A DNA stretch of 64,000 nucleotides from Deltaproteobacteria bacterium (GCA_016177705.1 JACOUT010000012.1:73937-137936); one strand, 5' to 3'; shown: positions 50,681 to 59,678, numbered from the stretch's first letter. Translations and numbers: made by a program. The notes: generated by a model from the letters alone, not told the origin.

Positions 50681-52636
50681 TCAGCTCAGATCGAGCATGG
50701 CGATCTCGTCGCGCAGCCGCAGCAGCACGCCCTGCAGTTGTTGCAGCAGCTTGACGTGCTGCTCGCCGCCGTCGACGTGATGCTTGGTGAAGAACTGCGC
50801 CGCTTGCGTGAGCCCCCACATGAAGGGCTCGAGCGCCCCCACCAAGGCGGCCAACTGCCGGGCGCGCGCCATCAGCACCTCGGCGTCGGCCGAGCCGCCG
50901 CCGCCCTGCGCCTTGAGGCGGTCGCGCTCGAGGGTCAACGCCTCGAGCTGCGCTTGCAGCTCGTCGATGGTCCGGACGTGCTCCTCGTTCGTCGACGAGG
51001 CGCCGCGCAAGCGCTCCAGCTCCTCTTGCTGGCGCGCATGCTCGAGCACGAGCTGGTTGGCCCAGTCGCGCAGCGGCGCCGCCTCCGAGCGCAACGCGTC
51101 GCGCTCGGCGCCGATGACGCCGAGCTGTTGCATCGCCTCGTCGAGGCGCATGGTGGTCTCCTGCAGGTCGAGGCGCAGCGTGGTCGCGTCGGTGCGCGCG
51201 GCCGCCAGGTCGCCCTTGAGCTTCTCCGACTCGATGCGCAGTGCGGCGCCCTCGTCGGAGGCGCCGCGCGCCTGCTGCGACGCTTTGGCCAACGCCTCGC
51301 CGTGGTGCAGCTCGAGCTCGGTGCGCTGCTGCTCGAGCGCGGAGCTGTGCGCGCTCTTCTCGGCGGCGAGCTGCTGGTCGAGTGCGGCGCGCGCGCTGCG
51401 CTCGGTGGCGAGCTCGCCGTTCAGGCGCTCGAGGTCGGCCCGGGTCCGCTCGAGGTCGGCCTGGGCGCGTTCGTGATCGGCGAGCTGCGCGCGCGCGTCC
51501 TCCAGCTCACCATGAAGCCTGGTCGCCTCGCCGGCGACGCGCTCGCCGTCGCTGCGCAGAGACGCGGCGTCCGCCGCCAGGCGCGCGACGTCACCGCGCA
51601 TGACGGTCGCGTCCGCCGTCAGGCGTTCCACCTCGGCGCGGAGCTCCGCCGCCTTGGCGACCTCCGCCGTCTGGGCCGCGTGCAGCTCCTTGAGCATGGC
51701 GTCGGCCGCATCGGCGCGCTCCCGCGTCTCGGCGAGCACACCGGCGTTGGCGGCCGCCTCCGCGACCAGGCGCTCGCGCTCCGCGCGCAGCATGTCGGCC
51801 TCGGCGCGTGCAGCGCCGAGGTCGTTCTCGAGGTTGGCGCTGCGCGCACGAAGTTGCTCCAGCTCCTCCGAGATGGGATCGCCCTCGTCGGACAGCGCCA
51901 TCACCTCGGCCACCTGCGCCATGCTGCTGCGCCGCGCCGCCTCCACCTCGACCAGCAGCGCCGCGCGCTCCTGGTCCACCTGGGCAGCACGCCCCTTCAG
52001 GGCCTGTAGCTCGGCTTGCGTGCGCACCAGCTCGTCGACCACCGCCTCGAGCCGCTGCTGTGACGCCGGGGCGGGAGCGGCGGGGATCGAGAGGCCCGGC
52101 GTCGGTCCCATGGTCGGCGGCCGCGGCACCGCGGAACTGCCACCGAAGAAGGCGGGCGACAGCGTCGGGTCGGTGGTGGGTGCGGGCGGGAAGCCTGGGT
52201 TCGACGCAGGCGGTCCCGGCGTCAGGTTGAAGACCGGCGACGCCGGCGACGCGGCCGCCGGTGGCTTGGAGGCGCTGCGGGTGCGTCGCGCCAGGAAGTC
52301 GGCGATCACGCGCCCTTCGGCGTCGGCGGGGAAGTGGGCCACGCGGCCGGTGCGCAGCAGCGCCGACAGGTCGTGCTGCTCGAGCCCGTTGCCGTACACG
52401 ATCACCTGAGTGTCGAAGTACTGCAGCAACCCCTGCGTGAAGCTGACGCCCGAGTAGCCGTCGCCGAACACGCTCGGCACCACCACGAAGGGGAAGCTCG
52501 TCGAGCGCATGCGCGCGACGGCCTCGTTCTGATCAAAGGCGACCGCGCACGGCAGGCCCTGCAGCGCCAGCTCGGCCTGCAGGCGCGGCGCGACTTCCCC
52601 GACGAGGAGGACCGGCGAAAGCTGGACGCCCACCAT
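50681..52636 (-). CDS. Pseudo-receiver/coiled-coil protein (FrzS/AglZ-like architecture)
   Basis: The 651-residue product has an N-terminal receiver-like domain (about 1-115). It lacks the phosphorylation residues: the acidic pocket reads LLVGEV, the phosphoacceptor strand reads VVVPSV and the Lys-Pro pair is replaced by FPAD. A Pro-rich linker (about 125-195) leads into a coiled coil of about 400 residues of E/L/A/R heptads. A globular C-terminal segment (GALEPFMWGLTQAAQFFTKH) ends it. FrzS and AglZ of Myxococcus, polarity and gliding-motility proteins, have the same plan. The match is one of architecture only. It lies downstream of the pilin-kinase-yidD genes on the same strand. Confidence 0.72.
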   Translation of the reverse strand: MVGVQLSPVLLVGEVAPRLQAELALQGLPCAVAFDQNEAVARMRSTSFPFVVVPSVFGDGYSGVSFTQGLLQYFDTQVIVYGNGLEQHDLSALLRTGRVAHFPADAEGRVIADFLARRTRSASKPPAAASPASPVFNLTPGPPASNPGFPPAPTTDPTLSPAFFGGSSAVPRPPTMGPTPGLSIPAAPAPASQQRLEAVVDELVRTQAELQALKGRAAQVDQERAALLVEVEAARRSSMAQVAEVMALSDEGDPISEELEQLRARSANLENDLGAARAEADMLRAERERLVAEAAANAGVLAETRERADAADAMLKELHAAQTAEVAKAAELRAEVERLTADATVMRGDVARLAADAASLRSDGERVAGEATRLHGELEDARAQLADHERAQADLERTRADLERLNGELATERSARAALDQQLAAEKSAHSSALEQQRTELELHHGEALAKASQQARGASDEGAALRIESEKLKGDLAAARTDATTLRLDLQETTMRLDEAMQQLGVIGAERDALRSEAAPLRDWANQLVLEHARQQEELERLRGASSTNEEHVRTIDELQAQLEALTLERDRLKAQGGGGSADAEVLMARARQLAALVGALEPFMWGLTQAAQFFTKHHVDGGEQHVKLLQQLQGVLLRLRDEIAMLDLS

Positions 52637-52692
52637 GGCGGAGGCAGGCTAGCAGGGGTCCGGGGCAAAGCGCGATCGAGCGGTCGGCTCGG

Positions 52693-52917
52693 TTATTTCT
52701 GGGAACGCTCGGGCACGGGGTCGACGCCACCGGGGTGCCACGGGTGGCAGCGGCACACCCGTCTGACGGCGAGCCACGAGCCGCGCGCCGCGCCGTGTAC
52801 CTGCAGCGCCTGCAACGCGTAGTCGCTGCACGACGGGAAGTAGCGGCACATGGGCGGTAGCAGCGGCCGTGCCACGAGCTGATAGAGCCTGACCAGCAGG
52901 GTCAAGAGCGTGCGCAC
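52693..52917 (-). CDS. yidD: Membrane protein insertion efficiency factor YidD
   Basis: The 74-residue product has the YidD core CRYFPSCSDYALQALQVHG and CRCHPWHPGGVDPVP, with the conserved Cys pattern, after an amphipathic N-terminal helix. YidD helps YidC insert inner-membrane proteins. It is normally between rnpA and yidC, near the origin; here it sits between a protein-kinase gene and a coiled-coil gene, with 60-bp and 56-bp gaps. Confidence 0.93.
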   Translation of the reverse strand: MRTLLTLLVRLYQLVARPLLPPMCRYFPSCSDYALQALQVHGAARGSWLAVRRVCRCHPWHPGGVDPVPERSQK

Positions 52918-52977
52918 GAGGTCGGTGTAGCAGCTCGCGCGCGCCGGCGAAGGGGGGCCCGGATCCGCCGACGCCGA

Positions 52978-54618
52978 TCAGCGCCCTTGCAGCGCCGCGC
53001 GCAGCTTGCCCGCGTCCTCGCCGTCGGGCGCGAGCACGGTGACGCAACGGTAGTGCTCGAGCGCACGGCCGGTGTCGCCGACGCGCATGGCGAGCTGGCC
53101 GAGCAGGTAGTGGCCCTTGGGACTCGCGCTCCGGCTGTTCGAGCGCAGCGCCAGCGACTCGGCGCGCGCGAAGTCGCCGGCATTGATGGCGTCCTGCGCC
53201 GATTGCAGCTCGTCGTTGGCGATGACCATGGCCTCGAGGTTGATGGCGCCGCAGCCCGCCTGCGCAGCGACGTCAGGCTTGCCGATCAGCTTGGCCGCTG
53301 CGAAGCCCGCCACCAGGCCGAGCACCAGCGTGGCGGCGAGCGCGCCCACCGGCAGGCCGCGCGGCGCGGCCGGCGCCATCACCTGGGAGGCGGGGTTGCT
53401 CCTCGGCCGCAAGGGCTCGACGCCCGCGGCGCCGTTCGAACCGGTGCCGGGCGTGCCCCAGGAGGCGCCGGGATCCGGCGCCGAGACCGTCATGCCCGAC
53501 GACGAGCGCGTGGCCGCGGAGGGCACCGGCAACGGCGTCATGCTGCTGGTGGGCAGGCGCGCCGGGCCGGTGGCGGGCCGCGGGCTCGGCGTCGCCGCCA
53601 GGTTGACGGTGGAGCGCGACGTGGTGGCCTCGGGTGGCGGCGCCACGGCGGCGGGCGCCGGCCCCTGGCCCATGACGTAGCTGACCATCGCGGCGAGGTC
53701 GACGCGCCGTCCGCCGGCACCGCCGAAGGCCTGGCTGCTGGTCTGTGCCAGCGCAGCCGACAGCGCGGCGCCGAAGGCGCGCATGTCCGGGTAGCGCTCG
53801 TCGGGGCTCTTGGCGAGCGCGCGCGCGATCACCTGATCGACGACCGCGGGCACCTCGGGGCGCACGCTCGAGGCCTTGGGCGTGGACTGCCGGATGATCT
53901 TCTCGAACACCAACAGCTCGCTCTTGTCGGCGAACAGGCGCTGACCCGTCACCATCTCCCAGACCACGATGCCGGCGGCGAACTGATCGATGCGTTGATC
54001 GATGTGCTGCCCGAGCGCCTGCTCGGGCGCCATGTACTGCACCTTGCCCTTGATCATGCCGGTGGCGGTGTGCGTCTCGCGCCCGACGGCCTTGGCGATG
54101 CCGAAGTCGGTGAGCTTCACCTCGCCCTTCGCGGAGATCATGATGTTCTGCGGGCTGACGTCGCGATGAATCAGCTTGAGCGGCCGACGTTGCTCGTCGA
54201 CCAGCGTGTGCGCGTGCGCCAGGCCCGCGCAGATGTCGACGCCGATCTGCAGCGCGTGTTGCACCGACAGGGCCTCGCTCTTGACGCGCAGCTTGCGCTG
54301 CAGCGTGCCGATGTCCATGCCGTCGACGTACTCCATGGCCATGTACAGGCGACCGCCGACATCGCCGAAGTCGAAGACGCGCACGATGTTCGGGTGGATC
54401 AGGCGCATCGACAGCGCCGCCTCGTCCTTGAACATCGTCACGTACTCGGGCTGCTTCTGCACCTCGGTGAGGATGCGCTTGACGCACAGGCGCAGCTCCG
54501 GCGGCAGCGCACCGTCGGTGCGGCGCGCCAGGAACACCTCGGCCATGCCACCGGACGCGACGAAGCGCTCGAGCACGTAGGGGCCGAAGGGCTGCGGGAA
54601 GGGCTGGTCGCCGCTCAT
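52978..54618 (-). CDS. Hanks-type Ser/Thr protein kinase with one membrane span
   Basis: The 546-residue product has a complete kinase domain (about 10-285): Gly loop GGMAEVFLA, Lys in LCVKRIL, HRDVSPQNIM, TDFGIAKA, MAPEQ and the final Arg region. A 140-residue Pro/Thr/Ala-rich juxtamembrane segment precedes the span VGALAATLVLGLVAGFAAAKL. About 80 periplasmic residues follow, with a TPR-like pair (ALRSNSRSASPKGHYLLGQL). The presence of HRD and DFG suggests activity. It follows the last pilin gene by only 11 bp, so it is probably part of that operon. ATG 54618 is chosen; TTG 54627 is an alternative. The PP2C at 37872 is a possible counter-enzyme. Confidence 0.9.
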   Translation of the reverse strand: MSGDQPFPQPFGPYVLERFVASGGMAEVFLARRTDGALPPELRLCVKRILTEVQKQPEYVTMFKDEAALSMRLIHPNIVRVFDFGDVGGRLYMAMEYVDGMDIGTLQRKLRVKSEALSVQHALQIGVDICAGLAHAHTLVDEQRRPLKLIHRDVSPQNIMISAKGEVKLTDFGIAKAVGRETHTATGMIKGKVQYMAPEQALGQHIDQRIDQFAAGIVVWEMVTGQRLFADKSELLVFEKIIRQSTPKASSVRPEVPAVVDQVIARALAKSPDERYPDMRAFGAALSAALAQTSSQAFGGAGGRRVDLAAMVSYVMGQGPAPAAVAPPPEATTSRSTVNLAATPSPRPATGPARLPTSSMTPLPVPSAATRSSSGMTVSAPDPGASWGTPGTGSNGAAGVEPLRPRSNPASQVMAPAAPRGLPVGALAATLVLGLVAGFAAAKLIGKPDVAAQAGCGAINLEAMVIANDELQSAQDAINAGDFARAESLALRSNSRSASPKGHYLLGQLAMRVGDTGRALEHYRCVTVLAPDGEDAGKLRAALQGR

Positions 54619-54629
54619 CTCGCTCAACG

Positions 54630-56462
54630 CTAACGCAAGGTGCGCGAGCCTGTCGCCGCCACCAGCACGTTCGACGCCAGCGGCTGCACCATCTCGGTAG
54701 TCAGCACCACGTCGAGCTTGCCGCCTCCACCGATCGTCAGGTCGTCACCGACCGTGAGCGGGCCGTACAGCTCGACGTTGGAGCCACCGGCGAACGTCGC
54801 GTCGTCGTCCACCCAGACGGCCCCGCCGAACGCCCAGTTGGCACCCGCGCTGACCGAGAGGTCGCCGCCAACGACGAGCGACGGGAACCCCATCGCCGGT
54901 ACCACGGGTGTGGCGGGCGCGGCGGGCGTAGCGGCTGGGCCCTTGGCGGTGCCAATGCCGACGCGCCCGCTGCCGGAGAAGGTTGCGTCGCCGTTGACGA
55001 TGATGGTCGCTTGCGGCCATTCGCCCTCGTTGGCGTCCGTGCCGGGCAGTCCCATGCCCATGGTGGCGAAGGCATGATCGTCGTCGATGAAATACACGCC
55101 GGCCGGCACGGCCTCGGGGTCGGCCGGATTGAAGGAGAAAGCGGCGCCGTTGAAGCTCGCGGCGCGGTCGGTGCCAAGCGTGCACTGCTGGCACCCGACC
55201 GGAGTACCGCCGCCCGGCGGCCGCCACGTGTACGCCGTCGCGCCCTGGCAGGTGCTCCACTGCGGGTGGCTCGGAGGGCCGCCACCGAACACGCGACCGG
55301 TCTGGGGACCATTCGGTGGCAGCGACGCCAGCGTGGCGGCCGTGGTGGCGTGCGGACGCCAGTCGGCGGTGCCGACCCCTTCGACGATATCGGCCCAGCC
55401 GAGGGCGTTCCGTGGTGCCCCGCCGCCATCGACGTAGATCAGCGGGATCCAGCAAGAGTCGGTCGACGGCGGAGGACCCCCGCCGCGCGCCGCACACGCC
55501 GGGGTCGCCGCGTCCCAGAAGTACAGCCCGCTTGCGTCCACGTAGAAATTGCACCCCGAGCTCCAGGTGAACCACGCCGGGTCCGTAGCCGACGGCACGG
55601 AGAGTGAACCCGGGAAGGCGATGCCACCGGTGTCGGTGCCGTGTGAGCACGCCAGACCGTAGCCGGAGCAGTCGGCCGCCTGCGACGAATTCGCGATGGT
55701 GCCCTGCACTTGCACGGTGCCGCAGGTGTCGGTCTGGTTCGACAACGTGGCGTCGCCGTAGACGGCGATGTCGCCGCTCTCCGAGCAGAACATGAGGTGA
55801 CCGGTGGTGAGGTCGCCGCCGACGCGGATCAAGTGCGGCGGTGTGGCCGCGTTGGCGACGTAGAAGCGCCGCAGCGAGGTGTGGTGCTTGGCCGTGGCCG
55901 GGTCGGTGCCGGGGTAGATGCCGATGACCGAGACCCAGACCGCGCGGTTTCGGTCACGGAACGGGTTGTTGATCACGCCCGGGCCCTCGGCGCAGCCGTT
56001 CACGGGGTTGTTGCCCGAGAACGCGCCGAGCTGGGCGTTCGGCAGCATGTCGTCGAAGTCGTCGTCGAAGCGCGTCAGGTAGGCGCCGTCGTTGAACGCC
56101 ACCACTTGGTAGGTGATGCCGCTGCCGCTCGGCCACTGCACGGTGCTGGCGGCGTCGGCGTAGCGGGGCGTGCCAGGCGCGATCGGGCTGGCGGGTGCTC
56201 CGCAGTTGACCGACAACGACGGATCGAGCGCCTTGTCGAAGTCCTTCTCGGCGGCGGTAATGGCGGTGGCGTAGGCGGTGGCGCGCTGCAGGCCCGACTC
56301 CGCGATCGTGATCGAGCGATCGGTGCTGACATCCTTGATGGCGTTCATCTGCCCGGCGCCACCGGTGACGACGATCGCCATCGCGATCACCACCATGGCG
56401 ATGCCACAGACGGCGACGATGATGAGCACGAAGCCCTTGGGGTCGTGTCGCGCACTCGCCAT
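54630..56462 (-). CDS. PilX/GspK-like minor pilin-related protein with large extracellular domain
   Basis: The 610-residue product starts with a prepilin-type leader, KGFVLIIVAVCGIAMVVI, cut after Gly. It lacks Glu at mature position 5, as in GspK/PilX-type minor pilins. The rest is a large exported domain with scattered Cys. Near the C terminus it has beta-helix-like repeats (SLVVGGDLSVSAGANWAF, ELYGPLTVGDDLTIGG) like those in bactofilin-type or filamentous surface proteins. The start shares one base with the stop of the PilW-like gene (TGATG). It may sit at the pilus tip; PilX proteins are usually much shorter (about 170 residues). Confidence 0.7.
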   Translation of the reverse strand: MASARHDPKGFVLIIVAVCGIAMVVIAMAIVVTGGAGQMNAIKDVSTDRSITIAESGLQRATAYATAITAAEKDFDKALDPSLSVNCGAPASPIAPGTPRYADAASTVQWPSGSGITYQVVAFNDGAYLTRFDDDFDDMLPNAQLGAFSGNNPVNGCAEGPGVINNPFRDRNRAVWVSVIGIYPGTDPATAKHHTSLRRFYVANAATPPHLIRVGGDLTTGHLMFCSESGDIAVYGDATLSNQTDTCGTVQVQGTIANSSQAADCSGYGLACSHGTDTGGIAFPGSLSVPSATDPAWFTWSSGCNFYVDASGLYFWDAATPACAARGGGPPPSTDSCWIPLIYVDGGGAPRNALGWADIVEGVGTADWRPHATTAATLASLPPNGPQTGRVFGGGPPSHPQWSTCQGATAYTWRPPGGGTPVGCQQCTLGTDRAASFNGAAFSFNPADPEAVPAGVYFIDDDHAFATMGMGLPGTDANEGEWPQATIIVNGDATFSGSGRVGIGTAKGPAATPAAPATPVVPAMGFPSLVVGGDLSVSAGANWAFGGAVWVDDDATFAGGSNVELYGPLTVGDDLTIGGGGKLDVVLTTEMVQPLASNVLVAATGSRTLR

Positions 56463-57715
56463 CAGGGCCTCCCGCACCACGGGTCGCTGCCCGGCGCACA
56501 GCTTCCGGCGCCGGCGCCGTCAAAGCCGCCCGAATTCTCCAGGTAGAACCGCCGAGTCATGCGCTGGGTCTGCAGCACCGGCGAGCCGGCGAGCAGGCGA
56601 GAGATCACCAGCTCGACCTCGACGTACTGCACCTGGCTCGCGTCGGTGGCGTCGAGCGGCGCGAACAGCTCCTCGCCGGGGCGACGAAAGTAGCGGAACG
56701 TCATCAGGTCGACGCCGTTGATCACGGTCTCCCAGGGCGTGCCGTCGTCCGGTGCGGCGCAGTTGGCCGGGTTCGCGTCGCTGCGAATCACGCCCGCCGC
56801 CACGGCCGGAAAGCTCGCGTTGCCGGGGTCGCCGAGCGGGCCCCAGCATTGCCGGCGCGTCAGCACACAGTTGGTGCCGGCGGTGCCCGTGTTCGGGCAC
56901 GCGCCGCCGCCGACGGCCTCGAGCGAGTAGAACACGCGGTCGAGCTGCGCCACCGTGCCGACGCCCGAGGGGTTCGAGGTGAAGGGCGCGCGGTCGAGCT
57001 GCGCGTGCGAGTCGAAGTGCGGGCCGGCCGCCTCGCCGATGGAGCTCCAGCCACCAGCGCCACCGCCGGCGCCCATCGCCCAACGCAGGTGCGACCAGTC
57101 GCCCTGCGGTCCGGTGAACACCAGCGACACGGAGTTGTTGCCGTCCCTCTGCCACTTGCCGAGCCCCCAAGGGCACAGGCGCCTGCCGGGAGTGCCTTCG
57201 ACGCACTTGTCGGCGACGGTGGCGCCGATCGGCAGCCCGCTGACGAGGTGCTGGTCGCAGGCGTAGCCCGAGGCGCCGCTCGCCTCCGGCGCGCACGGCG
57301 AAAGCTCGGAGGTGACGATCACCTCGTCGTCGTCGCCACCGTCGGGCGGCGTGGTCTCGCCCTTGATGTCGTTCAGCACCGCGACACCGTTCAGCTCCGA
57401 GTTCGGGTAGGGCAAGTCGCCGACGAACGCGAAGTAGGTGCTGGTGGCGATACGCACCGCCGGCCGCAGCTCGCCCGTGACCGCGTCGAGGCTGGTGCCG
57501 CGCGGCACGCCGACGCCGAGGTACTGCAGGTCGTAGCCGAGGTGCTCGACCGCGAACTGGGAGTCACGCGCGATGGCGTTCCTGCTCTGCGCGTCGCGCT
57601 GCACCTGCTGCACGCCGAGCAGCACGCCCATGGCCGCGCCCGCGATCATGAGCGCGAGCGACGCGCCGATCAGCATCTCGACGAGCGTGAAGGCAGGGAG
57701 GGAGCGCTTGCTCAC
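56462..57715 (-). CDS. PilW-like minor pilin
   Basis: The 417-residue product has a class III signal at its N terminus: KRSLPAFTLVEMLIGASLAL, with FTLVE giving Phe1 and Glu5 of the mature pilin. The residue before the cleavage point is Ala, where Gly is almost universal. A long globular domain with many Cys (for example CVEGTPGRRLCPWGLG) follows; PilW proteins have about 300 residues. GTG 57715 overlaps the stop of the PilV-like gene (GTGA). It would be part of a minor-pilin priming complex for type IV pilus assembly. Confidence 0.8.
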   Translation of the reverse strand: MSKRSLPAFTLVEMLIGASLALMIAGAAMGVLLGVQQVQRDAQSRNAIARDSQFAVEHLGYDLQYLGVGVPRGTSLDAVTGELRPAVRIATSTYFAFVGDLPYPNSELNGVAVLNDIKGETTPPDGGDDDEVIVTSELSPCAPEASGASGYACDQHLVSGLPIGATVADKCVEGTPGRRLCPWGLGKWQRDGNNSVSLVFTGPQGDWSHLRWAMGAGGGAGGWSSIGEAAGPHFDSHAQLDRAPFTSNPSGVGTVAQLDRVFYSLEAVGGGACPNTGTAGTNCVLTRRQCWGPLGDPGNASFPAVAAGVIRSDANPANCAAPDDGTPWETVINGVDLMTFRYFRRPGEELFAPLDATDASQVQYVEVELVISRLLAGSPVLQTQRMTRRFYLENSGGFDGAGAGSCAPGSDPWCGRP

Positions 57716-58101
57716 GGCAACGGGAACTTCCTCTTCAAGCGCTGGATGGTCATGGTCTTCAGACCCTGTCCGGTCGGGTACTCGACGGTGACGGTGATGC
57801 GGTGCACGGCGTTGGCCCCGGGCAGCGGCGGCGTCGACGGCAGCGCCATGTTGGCGATGGTCCAACCCGATCGGAAGCCGGGGTGCCCGGTGACCGCGGC
57901 CAGCGCCTGGCTGCCCGTGGTGTGCGGCCGCGCCATCAGCTCGTCGGCGGTGGCCATGGCGAGCGACGAGGCCTCGGCGCGACGAGCAGCCATGGTGACC
58001 TCGACGCGATACGCGGCGATCAGCGACAGCGTGGTGCCGAGGACGACGGCCAAGAGCGCGCCCGAGATCAGCGCCTCGAGCATGACGTAGCCGCGCGTCA
58101 T
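57712..58101 (-). CDS. PilV-like minor pilin
   Basis: The 129-residue product has a short basic leader ending RGYVMLEALISGALLAVVLG. Cleavage after Gly leaves Tyr1 and Glu5 (YVMLE), the PilV/GspI pattern. The rest is a short pilin head domain with no Cys. ATG 58101 overlaps the stop of the upstream fusion gene (ATGA) and its own stop overlaps the PilW-like GTG, so it is fully coupled. Confidence 0.85.
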   Translation of the reverse strand: MTRGYVMLEALISGALLAVVLGTTLSLIAAYRVEVTMAARRAEASSLAMATADELMARPHTTGSQALAAVTGHPGFRSGWTIANMALPSTPPLPGANAVHRITVTVEYPTGQGLKTMTIQRLKRKFPLP

Positions 58102-59519
58102 CCGCAGCCTCCGCCGCCACCGAGGCCGCCGCCGCCAGCGACGCCGGCAACGCCTCCGCCACCGCCGCCGCCGGCGCCATCCGCGCCGAAGCCGGTGCCG
58201 CACACCACCGGCACCGAAATCGCGACCGGCGCGCCCGCGTTGATGAGCGGGCACAGACGGCCTTGCGAGGTGATCAGCACCTCGACGTGGCGCTGCGGGA
58301 TGCGAGCGTACTGGATGACCACGCGCGCGCCGTCGTCGGTGACGTCGAGGTCTCCGTCGCCACGCACGCGCCCGCTCGGCCGAAACACCAGCTCGTTGGG
58401 CACCGACTGCAGCGTGTAGGTGAAGCCGGCCGGCGGCGTCAGCGTGGCGGCCACCGCGCTCCAGCCGCCGCCGCTCAAGGTGCCGTTCACCGGCGTGTAG
58501 CAGTCGGCGTTGCCCCGGCGCTGCATCTGCAGCGAGGCGCCCGTCTGCACCACGCGGTAACAGCGCCCCTCGCCGCGCGCGCTTCGGCGCGCGTTCTCGA
58601 TGAACGACGCCACCTCGTCGATCTGGGCGCGCAGCTTGGCGTTGTGCACGGCGGGCGTCAGGTCGGGCACCGCGATGGCCGCGAGCACCGCCAGGATCGA
58701 CACCACCACCATCATCTCCATCAGCGTGAAAGCGCGGGGCGGCGACGAGGTGCGTCCGGCCCCGCGCCGCTGCTGCTCGAGCCACGCCTTGCGCTGCTCT
58801 GGGGAGATCTTGGGGGCGAGGCGGAAGCCGGGCTCGGCGTTCGCCGCGGGCTCGGGCTCGGGCTCGGGCGCCGCCCGCTCGACGACGCGCGCCGCAGCCG
58901 CCAGCTCCGGGGCGACCGCCAGCAGCTCTGCGTCGGGCGCGAACCTGCGCGCGAGCACGAGCGCGATGAGCGCGAGCGCGCCCCACATCGCCGCGCTGGT
59001 GACGGCGAGGTAGAGCCAATAGGAGCGCACGATCTGCGTGCCGAAGATGTCGTAGACCTGATGCGCCAGGTTGACGTTGCCCTGCGGCGTGCCGAGGGCG
59101 CGCGCCAAGGCCCAGCACAAGGCGTGGAAGCCGATGGCGCCGAGCACGACGCGACCGCGCCAGCGCACCTGGGTGAGCGCGGCGACGCCGAGCAGCGGCA
59201 CCAGGATGTGCGAGAGCACGGAGACGCGCGTGGTCTCGCCGCGCAGCACCACGTCGAGCACCCACAGCGGGAAGCCGCCGACCGACCAGAGCGCGCCCAC
59301 GCGAACGGCGCTCGCCGAGGAGGCGAGCAGGCCGAGCGCGAGCAGCAGCGTCGACGTGTGGCACATCCAGAGCATCTGCTCCGGCTGACGCAGCACCCAG
59401 ACGTAGCGGACGAAGTGGAAGAACCAGAGCAGCAACACGATGGAGCCGGCGAGGCGCACTCGTCCGTCGAGCAAAAGCTCGCGCTCGCGCATGCGCCCCA
59501 TGAGCGATCCCAGGTCCAT
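58098..59519 (-). CDS. Fusion of a six-span membrane domain to a FimT/GspH-type pseudopilin
   Basis: The 473-residue product has six hydrophobic segments in residues about 20-205 (for example SIVLLLWFFHFVRYVWVL, LYLAVTSAAMWGALALIAL). A charged linker with PEPEPEP comes next, and then, at about residue 262, a prepilin-type sequence AFTLMEMMVVVSILAVLAAI with Glu5. The remainder is a GspH/FimT-like head with two Cys and a Gly-rich end. Prepilins normally start within 30 residues of the N terminus; an internal site would put the cleavage point after a polytopic domain. I find no internal start codon with a ribosome site that would split it, but a missed frameshift cannot be excluded. It heads the minor-pilin operon. 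Confidence 0.7.
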   Translation of the reverse strand: MDLGSLMGRMRERELLLDGRVRLAGSIVLLLWFFHFVRYVWVLRQPEQMLWMCHTSTLLLALGLLASSASAVRVGALWSVGGFPLWVLDVVLRGETTRVSVLSHILVPLLGVAALTQVRWRGRVVLGAIGFHALCWALARALGTPQGNVNLAHQVYDIFGTQIVRSYWLYLAVTSAAMWGALALIALVLARRFAPDAELLAVAPELAAAARVVERAAPEPEPEPAANAEPGFRLAPKISPEQRKAWLEQQRRGAGRTSSPPRAFTLMEMMVVVSILAVLAAIAVPDLTPAVHNAKLRAQIDEVASFIENARRSARGEGRCYRVVQTGASLQMQRRGNADCYTPVNGTLSGGGWSAVAATLTPPAGFTYTLQSVPNELVFRPSGRVRGDGDLDVTDDGARVVIQYARIPQRHVEVLITSQGRLCPLINAGAPVAISVPVVCGTGFGADGAGGGGGGGVAGVAGGGGLGGGGGCG

Positions 59520-59604
59520 CGCCTTGGAGGGTAGCGCCTCGGCCCGATCGGTTGGGCGGGTGCGAGCGCGCACGACATAGCGCGTCGTGACGGAGAACAT
59601 GGAA

Positions 59605-59678
59605 CGCGCCCATTGGGACTCGAACCCAAGACCCCCGGCTTAGAAGGCCGGTGCTCTATCCAGCTGAGCTATGGGCGC
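59605..59678 (-). tRNA. tRNA-Arg (anticodon TCT)
   Basis: A full cloverleaf can be folded: acceptor GCGCCCA/TGGGCGC, D arm GCTC/GAGC, anticodon stem CCGGC/GCCGG with loop CTTCTAA (anticodon TCT), and T arm TTGGG/CCCAA with TTCGAGT. The CCA end is not encoded. It reads AGA codons, which are rare in this GC-rich genome. It lies upstream of the pilin operon on the same strand. Confidence 0.95.

Noticed and set aside
52987..54633. 548-codon frame antisense to the protein kinase
   Set aside because: Low-complexity Arg/His/Val product; the opposite strand has all kinase motifs.
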